A stretch of 15,995 bases of DNA from M3007 sp964589365 (lineage in GTDB: Bacteria > Bacteroidota > Bacteroidia > Chitinophagales > Saprospiraceae). The notes below the pieces were generated by a model. That model made no database searches. It was given only the letters and a program-made list of their open reading frames with translations, and was not told the origin of the DNA. Each line of letters begins with the position of its first letter. Within the stretch, counting starts at the first letter, position 1. Both the position numbers and the translations under genes were made by a program. The stretch is taken from assembly GCA_964589365.1 (NCBI GenBank), contig CAZPTQ010000126.1, forward strand, positions 1-15,995, given 5' to 3'. Below are positions 5,840 to 14,754 of this stretch, in pieces.

Positions 5840-7918
5840 ATGAAATCAGTTTCCCATTTTTTGATCTTGGTTCTCTACTGTTTTCCCTTGTTTCTCCAGG
5901 CACAATCATGGCAGAAATTGGAAGGACCTGCAGGAGGCTGTAGCCTTGTTTTTTCCGGCAAAAAGGGCTATTTGTTTATGAAAACGTTCCACAACGATCT
6001 TTACCGCTCTTCAGATGGTGGCCTTCAATGGCAGAAAATGCCCTTGACACCTGCCGACTCATGGACATGGTCATTGGTGGTGGGGGCGGATGGCAATTTG
6101 TATGCGGGTAAACTCAACAAGTTGCACCAATCCACAGACAACGGCGAAACCTGGAGTCAAATCAGCACTATTTCTCACAATACTATTTATGCATTGCCCG
6201 GCGGGGAGATATTAATTGGCGTATCAGGCGGCATCCTGCGCTCCATTGACAATGGTGGCACTTGGAACATGGTTACCAATATTACGGACGCATCTGGTGG
6301 TTTTGTCTACAACCCGAACACGGGCGACGTATATGCGTGGCAAAAAGCAGCGAATGCAAGTACCGTGTGGGTGTCGTCCAACAATGGCCTAAACTGGTCG
6401 GTGCTGTTTGAAGACGATGCATTGTCGCACCCGTACCAATGGTCTTTTGGGCCAAATGGGGTCATTTTTATGGGCGCGAGGGACCTTCTCTGGCGTTCTT
6501 TGGACAATGGCGTGAGTTGGACGGGCATTGATCCGATGTTTCCAAATTCTGGGCGGGAAGTATCGGTGGGAGTAAGCATCACGGGGCGAGTGTTTGCTTT
6601 TGAATGGTTTTTGTCAAAATATTCCGACGACAATGGCTTGACTTGGCTGCCACTAACCGATAGCGGCCAAAACGAACTCAACCTTTTTTTTCCCACAGCC
6701 GAAGGATCGGTTTTTGCGCTGCGCGGTCACGGCGGAAGTTTGCACCGATCCGACAATGATGGAGCGACATGGCATTTTTCGGCCAATGGAGTACTGAAAT
6801 CCAATGTTTCTAATTTAAAACATATAGACGACACCCGGATGCTGACACTTACTCCCGATGGACTTTTTTATAGCAATGACAGCGGAGATACTTGGCATTT
6901 GAAATGGGAAGCAGTGAATTATAATTCCTACACTTCAGGCCAACATTCCCTTCAAACCGCTCCTGACGGCAGTTGGTATCTTTGGACGGGGCTAAACCTT
7001 ATGAAATTCACGGACGAAGGCCAGTCGCACAGTTTGCTGCAAGTGCCTAATTTGACCGAATACAATTTTAACCGACTTTGGGTAAGCCCCCAAACGGGCA
7101 CCGTATTCATCCGTGAATCGCAGGCCTTTTACAAGTCGAGCGATGGCGGCCAAAATTGGCAGCCGCAACCCAATTTTTATCTTGAAAACCTCCTTTTTAT
7201 GCCGGACGGCAGCCTGTTTTCTACGCGGTCAGACGGTGTTTATAAATCTTTCGACGAGGCTCAATCCTGGGTAAAAATTGCTGACCATGGGTTTTCGGGC
7301 AGCCCTTTTCTTGCTTCCAATGGAGGTCTATACGTTACGAGCGGCTTTCCCTCCGCACTTTTCAAGTCGTTCGATGGCGGCGTGACCTGGGATTCAATCC
7401 CTCCCTTTCACGATTACCTGGTTTACAATCCAATTGTCAACGAGGATGGTTTGGTTTTTGCCTACGATGATACCCCAAACTGCGCATTGGTATCGTCAGA
7501 TGGAGGACAAAGCTTTGACATTTATGCCGCACTGCCCACCAATGGTTCGGCCAATGTCAATTTTTCGCTCAACCCAGCGCGGTATCTTTTTTCGCCCCAA
7601 GAAGGGGATGGCATTTACCGAACCAGCTCGGCTACCACTCCAGTTAAAAAACGCCCAAAGGATTCGCCCGTCCTGCGAATTTCCCCCAATCCTTTTCTCG
7701 AGTCAACACTTCTGACCATCAATGGCCAATTACCGGATGCACAAAACATGGTCTTTGAGCTGTTTGACAACTTGGGAAAAAAACTGCGCTCGATTGCCTT
7801 TAGCGGCGCACAGTTGCGAATTGACCGGGACAATCTGCCCGATGGGGCGTACCATTTCTGGTTAAAAACACCACAGGGCATACCCTTGGGCGCAGGGACG
7901 ATCTTTGTGGCAAAGTAG
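5840..7918 (+). CDS. Secreted Asp-box (BNR/sortilin-like) propeller protein with T9SS sorting domain
   Basis: The 692-residue protein begins with a signal peptide (about 1-22, a hydrophobic core ending in LQAQS). It then carries about a dozen Asp-box motifs of the S-x-D-x-G-x-T/S-W type, for example SSDGGLQW, STDNGETW, SIDNGGTW, SLDNGVSW, SNDSGDTW, SSDGGQNW and SFDGGVTW. Asp-boxes sit in beta-propeller blades of sialidase- and Vps10/sortilin-like proteins. The C-terminal 80 or so residues, beginning ISPNPF and ending in a beta-strand-rich segment, look like a type A T9SS sorting domain, so the protein is probably exported and attached to or released from the surface. No catalytic residue set for a sialidase is evident, so the activity is unknown; adhesion or glycan binding is possible. 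It starts at the first ATG and is divergent from the gene at 5721. Confidence 0.88.
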   Translation: MKSVSHFLILVLYCFPLFLQAQSWQKLEGPAGGCSLVFSGKKGYLFMKTFHNDLYRSSDGGLQWQKMPLTPADSWTWSLVVGADGNLYAGKLNKLHQSTDNGETWSQISTISHNTIYALPGGEILIGVSGGILRSIDNGGTWNMVTNITDASGGFVYNPNTGDVYAWQKAANASTVWVSSNNGLNWSVLFEDDALSHPYQWSFGPNGVIFMGARDLLWRSLDNGVSWTGIDPMFPNSGREVSVGVSITGRVFAFEWFLSKYSDDNGLTWLPLTDSGQNELNLFFPTAEGSVFALRGHGGSLHRSDNDGATWHFSANGVLKSNVSNLKHIDDTRMLTLTPDGLFYSNDSGDTWHLKWEAVNYNSYTSGQHSLQTAPDGSWYLWTGLNLMKFTDEGQSHSLLQVPNLTEYNFNRLWVSPQTGTVFIRESQAFYKSSDGGQNWQPQPNFYLENLLFMPDGSLFSTRSDGVYKSFDEAQSWVKIADHGFSGSPFLASNGGLYVTSGFPSALFKSFDGGVTWDSIPPFHDYLVYNPIVNEDGLVFAYDDTPNCALVSSDGGQSFDIYAALPTNGSANVNFSLNPARYLFSPQEGDGIYRTSSATTPVKKRPKDSPVLRISPNPFLESTLLTINGQLPDAQNMVFELFDNLGKKLRSIAFSGAQLRIDRDNLPDGAYHFWLKTPQGIPLGAGTIFVAK

Positions 7919-7960
7919 CGATACTGCATAATGAAATGATGTAAGTGCTGACCTACAATT

Positions 7961-7985
7961 AATAGGGAAGTACTCCTACCCTATT
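7961..7985. repeat. Short inverted repeat between the Asp-box and glycosyltransferase genes
   Basis: AATAGGG (7961-7967) and CCCTATT (7979-7985) form a 7-bp stem with an 11-base loop, followed by GGGTTTT. It may be a weak terminator for the upstream gene; the stem is short and the call is uncertain. Confidence 0.35.
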
Positions 7986-8009
7986 GGGTTTTAACCCTAC
8001 TTTTCCGAC

Positions 8010-9563
8010 ATGAATTCTTGGCAATATTTTTTCTCTGGAACAGTAATCGCAGCACTGCTAAGTTTTATGTTTTGGCAACAAGGGCGCAATAGGCTCGCCT
8101 TGTTTTCACTCTTCGTTGCAGCATTTCTGTTGCGCTTTTGCATTACCTCCCTTGATACTTATTTGCACCTCTGGGACGAGCGGTTTCATGCACTCGTGGC
8201 AAAGAATATGATGGAATACCCGTTCAAGCCTATGCTGCGCGTTGATCTGCCATTGCCAAATTACGACAAAGACTGGGCGCATTGCCACATTTGGTTGCAC
8301 AAACAACCTTTGTTTCTTTGGCAGATGGCTGTGAGCATGAAAATGTTTGGCGTAAACGAGTGGGCGTTGCGCTTACCCAGTGTAATCATGGGGTCGTTGA
8401 TGGTGCTGCCGATTTATCGGATCGGGGCCATCTTATTCAGCAAAAACGCGGGTTACTATGCAGCGCTGCTTTGGACTTTTGCTTTCTTCCAACTGGAACT
8501 CACCACAGGCACTTATGGCATGGACCACAACGATGTGGCATTTTCATTCTATATGGGCTGTAGTGCCTGGGCGTTTTTTGAATATGCGGTTTCCGGGAAG
8601 CAAAAATTACGTTGGGCATTGTTGGCAGGGCTTTTTTCGGGCTGCGCGATTTTGTGCAAATGGCTGACTGGAGGCCTGGTATTTGGCGCCTGGATGGCAT
8701 GGCTCCTTGCCTCTGCCGATTGGAACCGACCCCGCGCTTACCTCCCCATGCTCTGGTCTTTTGGCCTGACATTGCTGGTGGTTTTGCCCTGGCAGTTGTA
8801 TGCCTATTGGAAATTCCCTAAAGAATACGCCTTCGAAATGGCATACAATGCAAAACACATTTGGAAGGTGGTAGAGGGGCATAGAGGCGACTGGAATTTC
8901 TACTTTGAACTTTTGGACGAGCATTTTGGCCCCAAACTTTGGGCAGCAGTACCCTTGGGCCTGGTGGCTGTCTTATGGGGTCGCCCAACCCCTCCGGCAC
9001 GTTTGCTCCTGCCATTCGGAATCTTCATTTTCCTGCCTTATTTCTTCTTTTCATTTGTTGCCCAGACCAAGGTGATTTCTTACACCTTTTGCGTCGCCCC
9101 ACTGGTATATGTGGCCATTGGGGTTTTTGCAGAAAAATTCTTGAGCAATTTCAGCACCCTGCGCCGCCCTTGGGTACCTGCTTTATTGGTATTATATGCA
9201 CTTGTCATTGCATCCTTGCGCCCTGGTCTGCTTTACGCTTACCACGTCTTGCGAGAAAACACTTCTATGGCGCCCGCTGCTGAGCTGGAGATCAGACAAG
9301 GTAATATTGTGGTTTACAGGGAATTGGATCAGTTGGTCCCAGAAGGCTATGTGCTTTTAAATGCTCATGGACTGGAGGAGATTGACGCGATGTTTTACTG
9401 CAACCGGAGTGTTTATGAAGGGTGTCCTGATGAAACCCTATTCCGCGAATTGAAACAGCGGGGTGTAAAATTCGCGGTTTTCAAAGATCGAACTGGCACT
9501 CAAGTCCCCGCATACATCAAAAACGACCCAGAGGTTTTGGTTGTTGACCGCATGTTAAAATGA
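8010..9563 (+). CDS. Family-39 (ArnT/PMT-like) membrane glycosyltransferase
   Basis: The 517-residue protein has about ten hydrophobic segments and the hallmarks of GT-C enzymes that transfer a sugar from a polyprenyl-phosphate carrier on the outer face of the inner membrane. The first periplasmic loop has WDERFHALVAKNM, with the acidic pair D56-E57 in the position of the catalytic acidic motif, and HKQPLFLWQMA (97-107), matching the conserved His/Lys-Pro segment of ArnT and PMT families. A soluble tail of about 85 residues follows the last helix, as in ArnT-like proteins. The substrate is unknown: lipid A, glycoprotein or surface polysaccharide are all possible. The ATG at 8010 starts just before the first helix. 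Neighbours give no polysaccharide cluster. Confidence 0.88.
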   Translation: MNSWQYFFSGTVIAALLSFMFWQQGRNRLALFSLFVAAFLLRFCITSLDTYLHLWDERFHALVAKNMMEYPFKPMLRVDLPLPNYDKDWAHCHIWLHKQPLFLWQMAVSMKMFGVNEWALRLPSVIMGSLMVLPIYRIGAILFSKNAGYYAALLWTFAFFQLELTTGTYGMDHNDVAFSFYMGCSAWAFFEYAVSGKQKLRWALLAGLFSGCAILCKWLTGGLVFGAWMAWLLASADWNRPRAYLPMLWSFGLTLLVVLPWQLYAYWKFPKEYAFEMAYNAKHIWKVVEGHRGDWNFYFELLDEHFGPKLWAAVPLGLVAVLWGRPTPPARLLLPFGIFIFLPYFFFSFVAQTKVISYTFCVAPLVYVAIGVFAEKFLSNFSTLRRPWVPALLVLYALVIASLRPGLLYAYHVLRENTSMAPAAELEIRQGNIVVYRELDQLVPEGYVLLNAHGLEEIDAMFYCNRSVYEGCPDETLFRELKQRGVKFAVFKDRTGTQVPAYIKNDPEVLVVDRMLK

Positions 9564-9611
9564 AGTCGCCGCGAACTTTCAACTTTCCTGCGCCCAGAAA
9601 GATTCTTTCTC

Positions 9612-9619
9612 TACTTTTG
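9612..9619 (+). promoter_or_regulatory. -7 promoter element for hppA
   Basis: TACTTTTG is a full match to the Bacteroidota -7 consensus TAnnTTTG, 89 bases upstream of the hppA start. No clear -33 TTTG is seen at the usual distance. Transcription from here would give a leader of about 80 bases that contains the hairpin at 9635-9669. Confidence 0.45.
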
Positions 9620-9634
9620 CACCCGTTTTTTACA

Positions 9635-9669
9635 AAGTTAGGAGGCAATTTGAAGTTGCCTCCCAACTT
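9635..9669 (+). promoter_or_regulatory. Hairpin in the hppA leader
   Basis: AAGTTAGGAGGCAA (9635-9648) pairs with TTGCCTCCCAACTT (9656-9669): 14 bp with one mismatch and a seven-base loop. It lies between the likely -7 element and the hppA ATG. The left arm contains AGGAGG, a perfect Shine-Dalgarno core, buried in the stem but about 60 bases from the start. It could be the 3' end of the glycosyltransferase message or a leader structure of hppA; the U-tract after it (GTTTTATT) is weak and distant. Confidence 0.5.
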
Positions 9670-9708
9670 CTGACCTAGTTTTATTCACGTCAAAACAAAT
9701 TTAAAGGG

Positions 9709-12183
9709 ATGAGCTCTCTGGTTTATTTATTACCAATCTTCGGGGTCGTGGGTCTCGTGTACATGTTTATCCTCCAAAAGTGGGTGACAAAACAAGACGC
9801 TGGCGACGAAAAGATGCAAAGCATTGCCAAACACATTGCCGACGGTGCTTTGGCCTTTCTCAAAGCGGAATACCGCATTCTCGGCATATACGTCGTAGTG
9901 GCTGGCCTGCTGCTTGGCTGGCTCAGCACACAGGCCGAAACGAGTCACCCGCTTATAGTCGTGGCCTTTGTCATTGGTGCATTTTTCTCTGCATTGGCCG
10001 GCAACCTCGGTATGCGCGTGGCCACGAAAGCCAACGTGCGCACCACCCAAGCCGCCCGCACCAGCCTCACACAGGCGCTCAAAGTCTCGTTCAAAGGCGG
10101 CTCGGTAATGGGCTTAGGCGTAGCAGGCTTGGCAGTACTGGGTTTGAGTGCGTTGTTCGCGGTTTTTTATGTATTTTTTATGGGCGGCACATACGGAGCC
10201 GATGGCCCTCGCACCATGACACGGGTACTCGAAGTGCTTGCTGGCTTTTCGCTGGGCGCTGAGTCCATCGCACTTTTTGCACGTGTTGGCGGAGGCATTT
10301 ACACCAAAGCAGCCGACGTGGGTGCTGACCTTGTGGGCAAAGTCGAAGCCGGCATTCCGGAAGACGACCCGCGCAACCCTGCTACCATCGCCGACAACGT
10401 AGGCGACAACGTGGGCGATGTGGCTGGCATGGGCGCCGACTTGTTTGGCTCTTATGTTGCAACGGTGCTTGCGGCCATGGTGCTCGGAAACTCGGTGATC
10501 CGGGACTCTGGAGGCATTGATGACGTTTTTGGTGGCATCGGCCCCATACTTTTGCCGGTAATGATTGCTGGCCTAGGCATACTGCTCTCCATTGTGGGGA
10601 TGCAATTTGTTCGGGTTAAAGATGGTGCTGAAGCCGATTCAGACACCGTTCAGCGTGCGCTCAACACGGGCAACTGGGTGAGCGTTATTCTTACTGCCGT
10701 GGTTTGTTTCCCTATAATCAAGTGGATGCTGCCAGAGACCATGAGCATGCGTTTCTTTGGTCAAGGCTTGCAGACCATCACCAGCACCAACGTTTTCAAT
10801 GCAACTATGGTGGGCCTCATCGTTGGCTCCCTGATTTCGGCTATTACCGAATACTACACGGGCTTGGGCAAAAAGCCGGTGATGAACATTGTTCGTCAAT
10901 CTGGCACCGGCCACGCCACCAACGTTATTGCAGGTTTGGCCACGGGCATGATGTCAACTTGGATGCCCATCGTGTTGTTCTCTGGCGCAATCTGGTCGGC
11001 TTACGAACTGGCTGGTTTTTACGGCGTAGCCATTGCTGCTTCAGCGATGATGGCTACCACGGCCATGCAGTTGGCCATTGATGCTTTTGGCCCCATAGCA
11101 GACAACGCTGGCGGGATCGCTGAAATGAGCGAATTGCCAAAAGAAGTACGCAACCGCACCGACGTGCTCGACTCTGTGGGCAATACCACAGCAGCCATCG
11201 GCAAAGGCTTTGCCATCGCTTCTGCGGCTTTGACCGCGCTCGCGCTGTTCGCGGCTTATGTTGATTTCACAGGCATCGAAGGCATCAATATTTTCAAAGC
11301 AAAAGTGCTTGCCGCGCTTTTCCTCGGCGGAATGATCCCCGTTGTATTCAGCGCGTTGGCCATGCAGAGCGTGGGAAAGGCTGCGATGGAAATGGTGGAA
11401 GAAGTACGCCGTCAGTTCCGCGAAATCCCGGGCCTCCTCGAAGGCACTGGCAAAGCGGAATACAGCAAGTGTGTGGATATTTCTACCAAAGCGGCGCTCC
11501 GCGAAATGCTCGCTCCCGGTCTTATCACCATCATCACCCCTATTTTAGTTGGCTTTATTATGGGCGCTGAAGCACTTGGCGGCTATATGGCAGGCGTGAC
11601 GGTGAGCGGCGTGATGTGGGCAATTTTCCAGTCGAACGCAGGTGGTGCTTGGGACAACGCGAAAAAATCGTTTGAAAAAGGCGTCGAAATCAACGGTCAG
11701 ATGTACTACAAAGGCTCTGATCCACACAAAGCCGCCGTCACGGGCGATACAGTGGGCGACCCTTTCAAGGATACCTCCGGTCCTTCGATGAATATTTTGA
11801 TCAAACTGACCTGCTTAGTGGGCTTGGCCATTGCGCCCATTTTGGGCAGCCATGGAAATAGTACCAGCAGCCGAGACAATATCAATATGTACATCCGGGA
11901 AAACCGCCTCCCACCCGGCATGAGCGCTCCGCCACCTGGTAGCCAAAAACTTCAATCCCTGGGACAGCCTGGTTCGCTGCTGCCACCGATGAATCAGGGC
12001 ATGTTAGCCCCGCCACCTGAGAGCGCTCAATCCAGCAGTGGCCCAGTCCTCAGTAGCCCCGATGGCTCGAAACCCGAGCTAACAGAGCAACAAAAAAAGG
12101 CGCTTATCAGGAAAATGCTGGAAAACAAAAAGAAGAAAGAAGGGACTCAGCAACCGCCCAATCAACTTCAGGAGAAGAATTGA
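9709..12183 (+). CDS. hppA: Membrane-bound proton-pumping pyrophosphatase with C-terminal tail
   Basis: This inner-membrane pump couples pyrophosphate hydrolysis to ion export. The family core (residues 1-712) has DVGADLVGKVE (203-213) and DDPRNPATIADNVGDNVGD (219-237), which bind Mg and pyrophosphate, and GTGHATNVIAGLATG. The GNTTAAIGKG segment has Ala at 495, the residue found in potassium-dependent enzymes (Lys in independent ones). The ion-gate glutamate appears in helix 5 (GAES, E185) rather than in helix 6, where the sequence is DLFGSYVAT; as I recall, this fits the Flavobacterium-type potassium-dependent proton pumps, so a proton pump is inferred. After the usual end (NILIKLTCLVGLAIAPILGS) there are about 112 extra residues (713-824), rich in Pro, Ser and Gln, with GMSAPPPGS and GMLAPPPES repeats and a Lys-rich segment. 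Both termini of this family face the periplasm, so the tail should too. Confidence 0.95.
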   Translation: MSSLVYLLPIFGVVGLVYMFILQKWVTKQDAGDEKMQSIAKHIADGALAFLKAEYRILGIYVVVAGLLLGWLSTQAETSHPLIVVAFVIGAFFSALAGNLGMRVATKANVRTTQAARTSLTQALKVSFKGGSVMGLGVAGLAVLGLSALFAVFYVFFMGGTYGADGPRTMTRVLEVLAGFSLGAESIALFARVGGGIYTKAADVGADLVGKVEAGIPEDDPRNPATIADNVGDNVGDVAGMGADLFGSYVATVLAAMVLGNSVIRDSGGIDDVFGGIGPILLPVMIAGLGILLSIVGMQFVRVKDGAEADSDTVQRALNTGNWVSVILTAVVCFPIIKWMLPETMSMRFFGQGLQTITSTNVFNATMVGLIVGSLISAITEYYTGLGKKPVMNIVRQSGTGHATNVIAGLATGMMSTWMPIVLFSGAIWSAYELAGFYGVAIAASAMMATTAMQLAIDAFGPIADNAGGIAEMSELPKEVRNRTDVLDSVGNTTAAIGKGFAIASAALTALALFAAYVDFTGIEGINIFKAKVLAALFLGGMIPVVFSALAMQSVGKAAMEMVEEVRRQFREIPGLLEGTGKAEYSKCVDISTKAALREMLAPGLITIITPILVGFIMGAEALGGYMAGVTVSGVMWAIFQSNAGGAWDNAKKSFEKGVEINGQMYYKGSDPHKAAVTGDTVGDPFKDTSGPSMNILIKLTCLVGLAIAPILGSHGNSTSSRDNINMYIRENRLPPGMSAPPPGSQKLQSLGQPGSLLPPMNQGMLAPPPESAQSSSGPVLSSPDGSKPELTEQQKKALIRKMLENKKKKEGTQQPPNQLQEKN

Positions 12184-12515
12184 TTGCGAGGCAATATTTG
12201 ATTTTATAACCGCCGCCCCATTTCGCAACGTGCGAAATGGGGCGGTTTGATATTGTGGCGAACATTTATTCCCAATCACGCTTTCACAAACTTATACACC
12301 ACCTGATTCCTTTGCCCAATGGTTTTTGCCAATTTTTGTCAAATCAGTATTTTTAATTTTTGACACCAAACAGGGGCTTTATAAATATGCAGCGCGTTGA
12401 GTGCTATTTGATTTAATATTGCGCAAACGTTTTCCCAAATTTCGACGTTCTCGCCAAAGACCTACAAAGCTCCTATGCCGGCCTCTTTCAACTTGAAAAA
12501 CAGCACTCCAAAAAC
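12184..12515. other. 332-base gene-free stretch between hppA and the patatin gene
   Basis: It holds the hppA terminator hairpin (12213-12245) and a paired motif TGTCAAA (12337-12343) / TTTGACA (12359-12365), inverted with a 15-base gap, that could be a regulator site. AATTTTTG also occurs twice directly (12331 and 12355). The patatin frame stays open upstream of its GTG back to a TAA at 12414 but has no ATG. No RNA gene is seen. Confidence 0.6.
12213..12245 (+). terminator. Rho-independent-type terminator hairpin after hppA
   Basis: A perfect 15-bp stem (12213-12227 with 12231-12245), CCGCCCCATTTCGCA with loop ACG, is followed by TTTGATATTGT. It begins 29 bases after the hppA stop codon. The T-run is short but the stem is long and stable, so termination of hppA here is likely. 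Confidence 0.8.
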
Positions 12516-14744
12516 GTGACCAATTTCCGCCAAATCTACTACTCGTTTCCCGTTCGCTTGCTGGTGCTTCACCTGCGTAACCACTTGGTTTTGTTGCTGG
12601 TGTGGTTTGTCTTGGCGGCTTTCAGCACCGGGCTGGTTGGGCGTTTTTTTGGGATGCACTACCTCATGCTCACCCCAGAGTATCACGGACAAGTCAACTT
12701 TTGGAGTTTTTTTCTGAGCGGGCTGACTTTTGGCGGACTGGTAATGACCTGGCACCTGACAGCTTACCTGCTCTGTTCCAACCGTTTTCCTTTTTTGGCA
12801 ACATTGGCTGCGCCGTTTACCAAGTTTTGCCTCAATAACAGCCTCATTCCTTTGGCTTATTTGGCCGTGTGGTTCGTTTGCACAATTTGGTTTCAATCGC
12901 ATGACGAACTCACTTCCTCCCCAGAAATAGGCTGGAACATTGCGGGATTCCTTTCCGGCACAGCTGCCATCACGGGAGTTCTGGCGGCTTATTTCCACCT
13001 GACCAACAAAGACCTGAATTCTTTCAACTGGGTTCCCCGCCCAGGCGGTCGTTTGCTTTTCAGTCAACGACTGCCCAGCGTGCGAGAAATCCAAATGGGC
13101 GTTACACGCTGGCGGGTGGATACCTATCTGACGGAACGTTGTCGCCCGCGTTTGGTACGCAGCGTTGCACACTACGATCCTCGGGTACTGGAGGATGTAT
13201 TCCGCCAAAACCACTGGAATGCCGTGGTGGTGCTGATCGCCGCACTCTTTTTGCTCATGGTGCAAGGCGCGTTCATGGACAGCACCTGGGCGCGGATTCC
13301 GGCAGGGGCAACGCTGTACTTGTTTGCAAGCATCGTGATGGGCCTTTATGGAGCCATTCGCTTTTGGTTTCGCCAGTGGGGCACAGCGGTGTTTTTGGGA
13401 CTGATATTTACCGTGAATTTGCTCACAGGCTGGGGCTTTTTCAATTACCGAAACCGTGCCTACGGCCTTGATTATCAAAAGGAAAATCGCGCAGTGTACA
13501 ACTACGCCGAGATTGAGAAAATAGGCTCGCCCCAAAACATCGCAAGCGACCACGCCGCCACCATCGAGATATTGGAAAACTGGCTCGCCAAAAACCGAAC
13601 ACCCGGAAACCCTCGCCCCAAACTTCTGCTCGTATGTGTCAGCGGAGGCGGCCACCGTTCGGCACTCTGGACCATGCAGACCCTTCAAAAAGCTGACATC
13701 GCCACCGGGGGCAAACTCTTGCGCCAAACGGCCCTCATCACTGGGGCATCTGGTGGATTGCTCGGCGCTGCCCACATCCGGGAAGCCATGCTCCGACATG
13801 CTGAAGGCGACATCCTTGCCCCGCAAGACCCAATCTTAGTAGAGGACATGGGCAAAGACCTGCTCAATGCCATCAGTTTCGCCGTTGTTTCGAACGATCT
13901 GTTTTTTCCGATTTCCAGTTTCCGTTCTGGCAATTTTTCCTACCGCAAAGACCGGGGCTATCTTTTCGAACACCAATTGAACGAAAACACCCACGGCTAT
14001 TTTTCACGAAAAACCTCCGAATATCGGCAACCCGAGCGCGAAGCCAAAATCCCCATGCTCATCGCCAGCCCATTTGTGTTGAACGATGCACGGAGGATGC
14101 TGATAAGTCCGCAGGGCCTGAGCTATCTAATGCGCCCCAATGCGGGCCGTTTGGCTGCACAAGTAGAAATAGACGGGGTAGACTTTGGAAGATTTTTTGC
14201 CGAGCAGCAGGCCGATAGCCTTGCTTTCAGCAGTGTCATGCGTATGAGCTGTACCTACCCTTTCATCCTCCCAAACGTGTGGTTGCCAACCAGCCCCTCC
14301 ATAGAAGCCCTTGATGCTGGTTTCCGAGACAATTATGGACTGGGACTGTCCATCCGTTTCGCACACGTTTTTAAAGACTGGATTCTTGAAAACACAGGCG
14401 GCGTAGTCTTTGTCCAAATACGTTGTTGGGACAAGATCCACTCAATAATACCCAGCGATGACAAGGGTGTTTTCGAAAACATGCTCACCCCGGCAGAAGC
14501 GTCCGGTGGCAACATGACGGATATTCAAGACTTTGAACAAGACAACGCACTCGCGCTCCTGAACGACGCATTGGGAGGCAACCGCGTTGAAATGGTGCGT
14601 TTTCACTACCGCCCGGTGCGCAAAAACCGCGAGGCGTCGCTCAGTTTCCACTTAAGCCGTCGGGAGAAACTTGATATTTACGAGGCTTTTTACACGGCTG
14701 ATAACCAGGCCAGTGTGAAGGCGCTGAAGCAGGTGCTGAAATGA
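12516..14744 (+). CDS. Patatin-like serine hydrolase fused to a multi-helix membrane domain
   Basis: The 742-residue protein has about seven hydrophobic helices in residues 15-305 (clusters near 18-40, 62-86, 105-125, 140-162, 232-250, 260-282 and 285-305), then a patatin-type domain (about 365-740). The domain has the oxyanion-hole motif SGGGHR (376-381), the nucleophile motif GASGG with S412, and the catalytic Asp in DAG (D600), so the Ser-Asp dyad of patatin phospholipases is complete. A lipid acyl-hydrolase activity at the membrane is likely; the substrate is unknown. The start is a GTG at 12516: the frame stays open upstream to 12414 without an ATG, so the exact start is uncertain by up to about 30 residues. 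It is convergent with the gene at 14755, with only a 10-base gap. A long antisense frame (12462-13826) is not a gene. Confidence 0.88.
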   Translation: MTNFRQIYYSFPVRLLVLHLRNHLVLLLVWFVLAAFSTGLVGRFFGMHYLMLTPEYHGQVNFWSFFLSGLTFGGLVMTWHLTAYLLCSNRFPFLATLAAPFTKFCLNNSLIPLAYLAVWFVCTIWFQSHDELTSSPEIGWNIAGFLSGTAAITGVLAAYFHLTNKDLNSFNWVPRPGGRLLFSQRLPSVREIQMGVTRWRVDTYLTERCRPRLVRSVAHYDPRVLEDVFRQNHWNAVVVLIAALFLLMVQGAFMDSTWARIPAGATLYLFASIVMGLYGAIRFWFRQWGTAVFLGLIFTVNLLTGWGFFNYRNRAYGLDYQKENRAVYNYAEIEKIGSPQNIASDHAATIEILENWLAKNRTPGNPRPKLLLVCVSGGGHRSALWTMQTLQKADIATGGKLLRQTALITGASGGLLGAAHIREAMLRHAEGDILAPQDPILVEDMGKDLLNAISFAVVSNDLFFPISSFRSGNFSYRKDRGYLFEHQLNENTHGYFSRKTSEYRQPEREAKIPMLIASPFVLNDARRMLISPQGLSYLMRPNAGRLAAQVEIDGVDFGRFFAEQQADSLAFSSVMRMSCTYPFILPNVWLPTSPSIEALDAGFRDNYGLGLSIRFAHVFKDWILENTGGVVFVQIRCWDKIHSIIPSDDKGVFENMLTPAEASGGNMTDIQDFEQDNALALLNDALGGNRVEMVRFHYRPVRKNREASLSFHLSRREKLDIYEAFYTADNQASVKALKQVLK

Positions 14745-14754
14745 AGTTTAATCC

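Noticed and set aside
12331..12365. Promoter for the patatin gene around the AATTTTTG copies
   Set aside because: Spacing and sequence do not fit TAnnTTTG with a -33 TTTG. It was kept only as an unassigned paired motif.
12462..13826. Long antisense open frame (454 codons) inside the patatin gene
   Set aside because: It lies entirely opposite and across a well-supported gene, has low-complexity Cys/His/Gln-rich content, and no domain is recognisable. It is a shadow frame.
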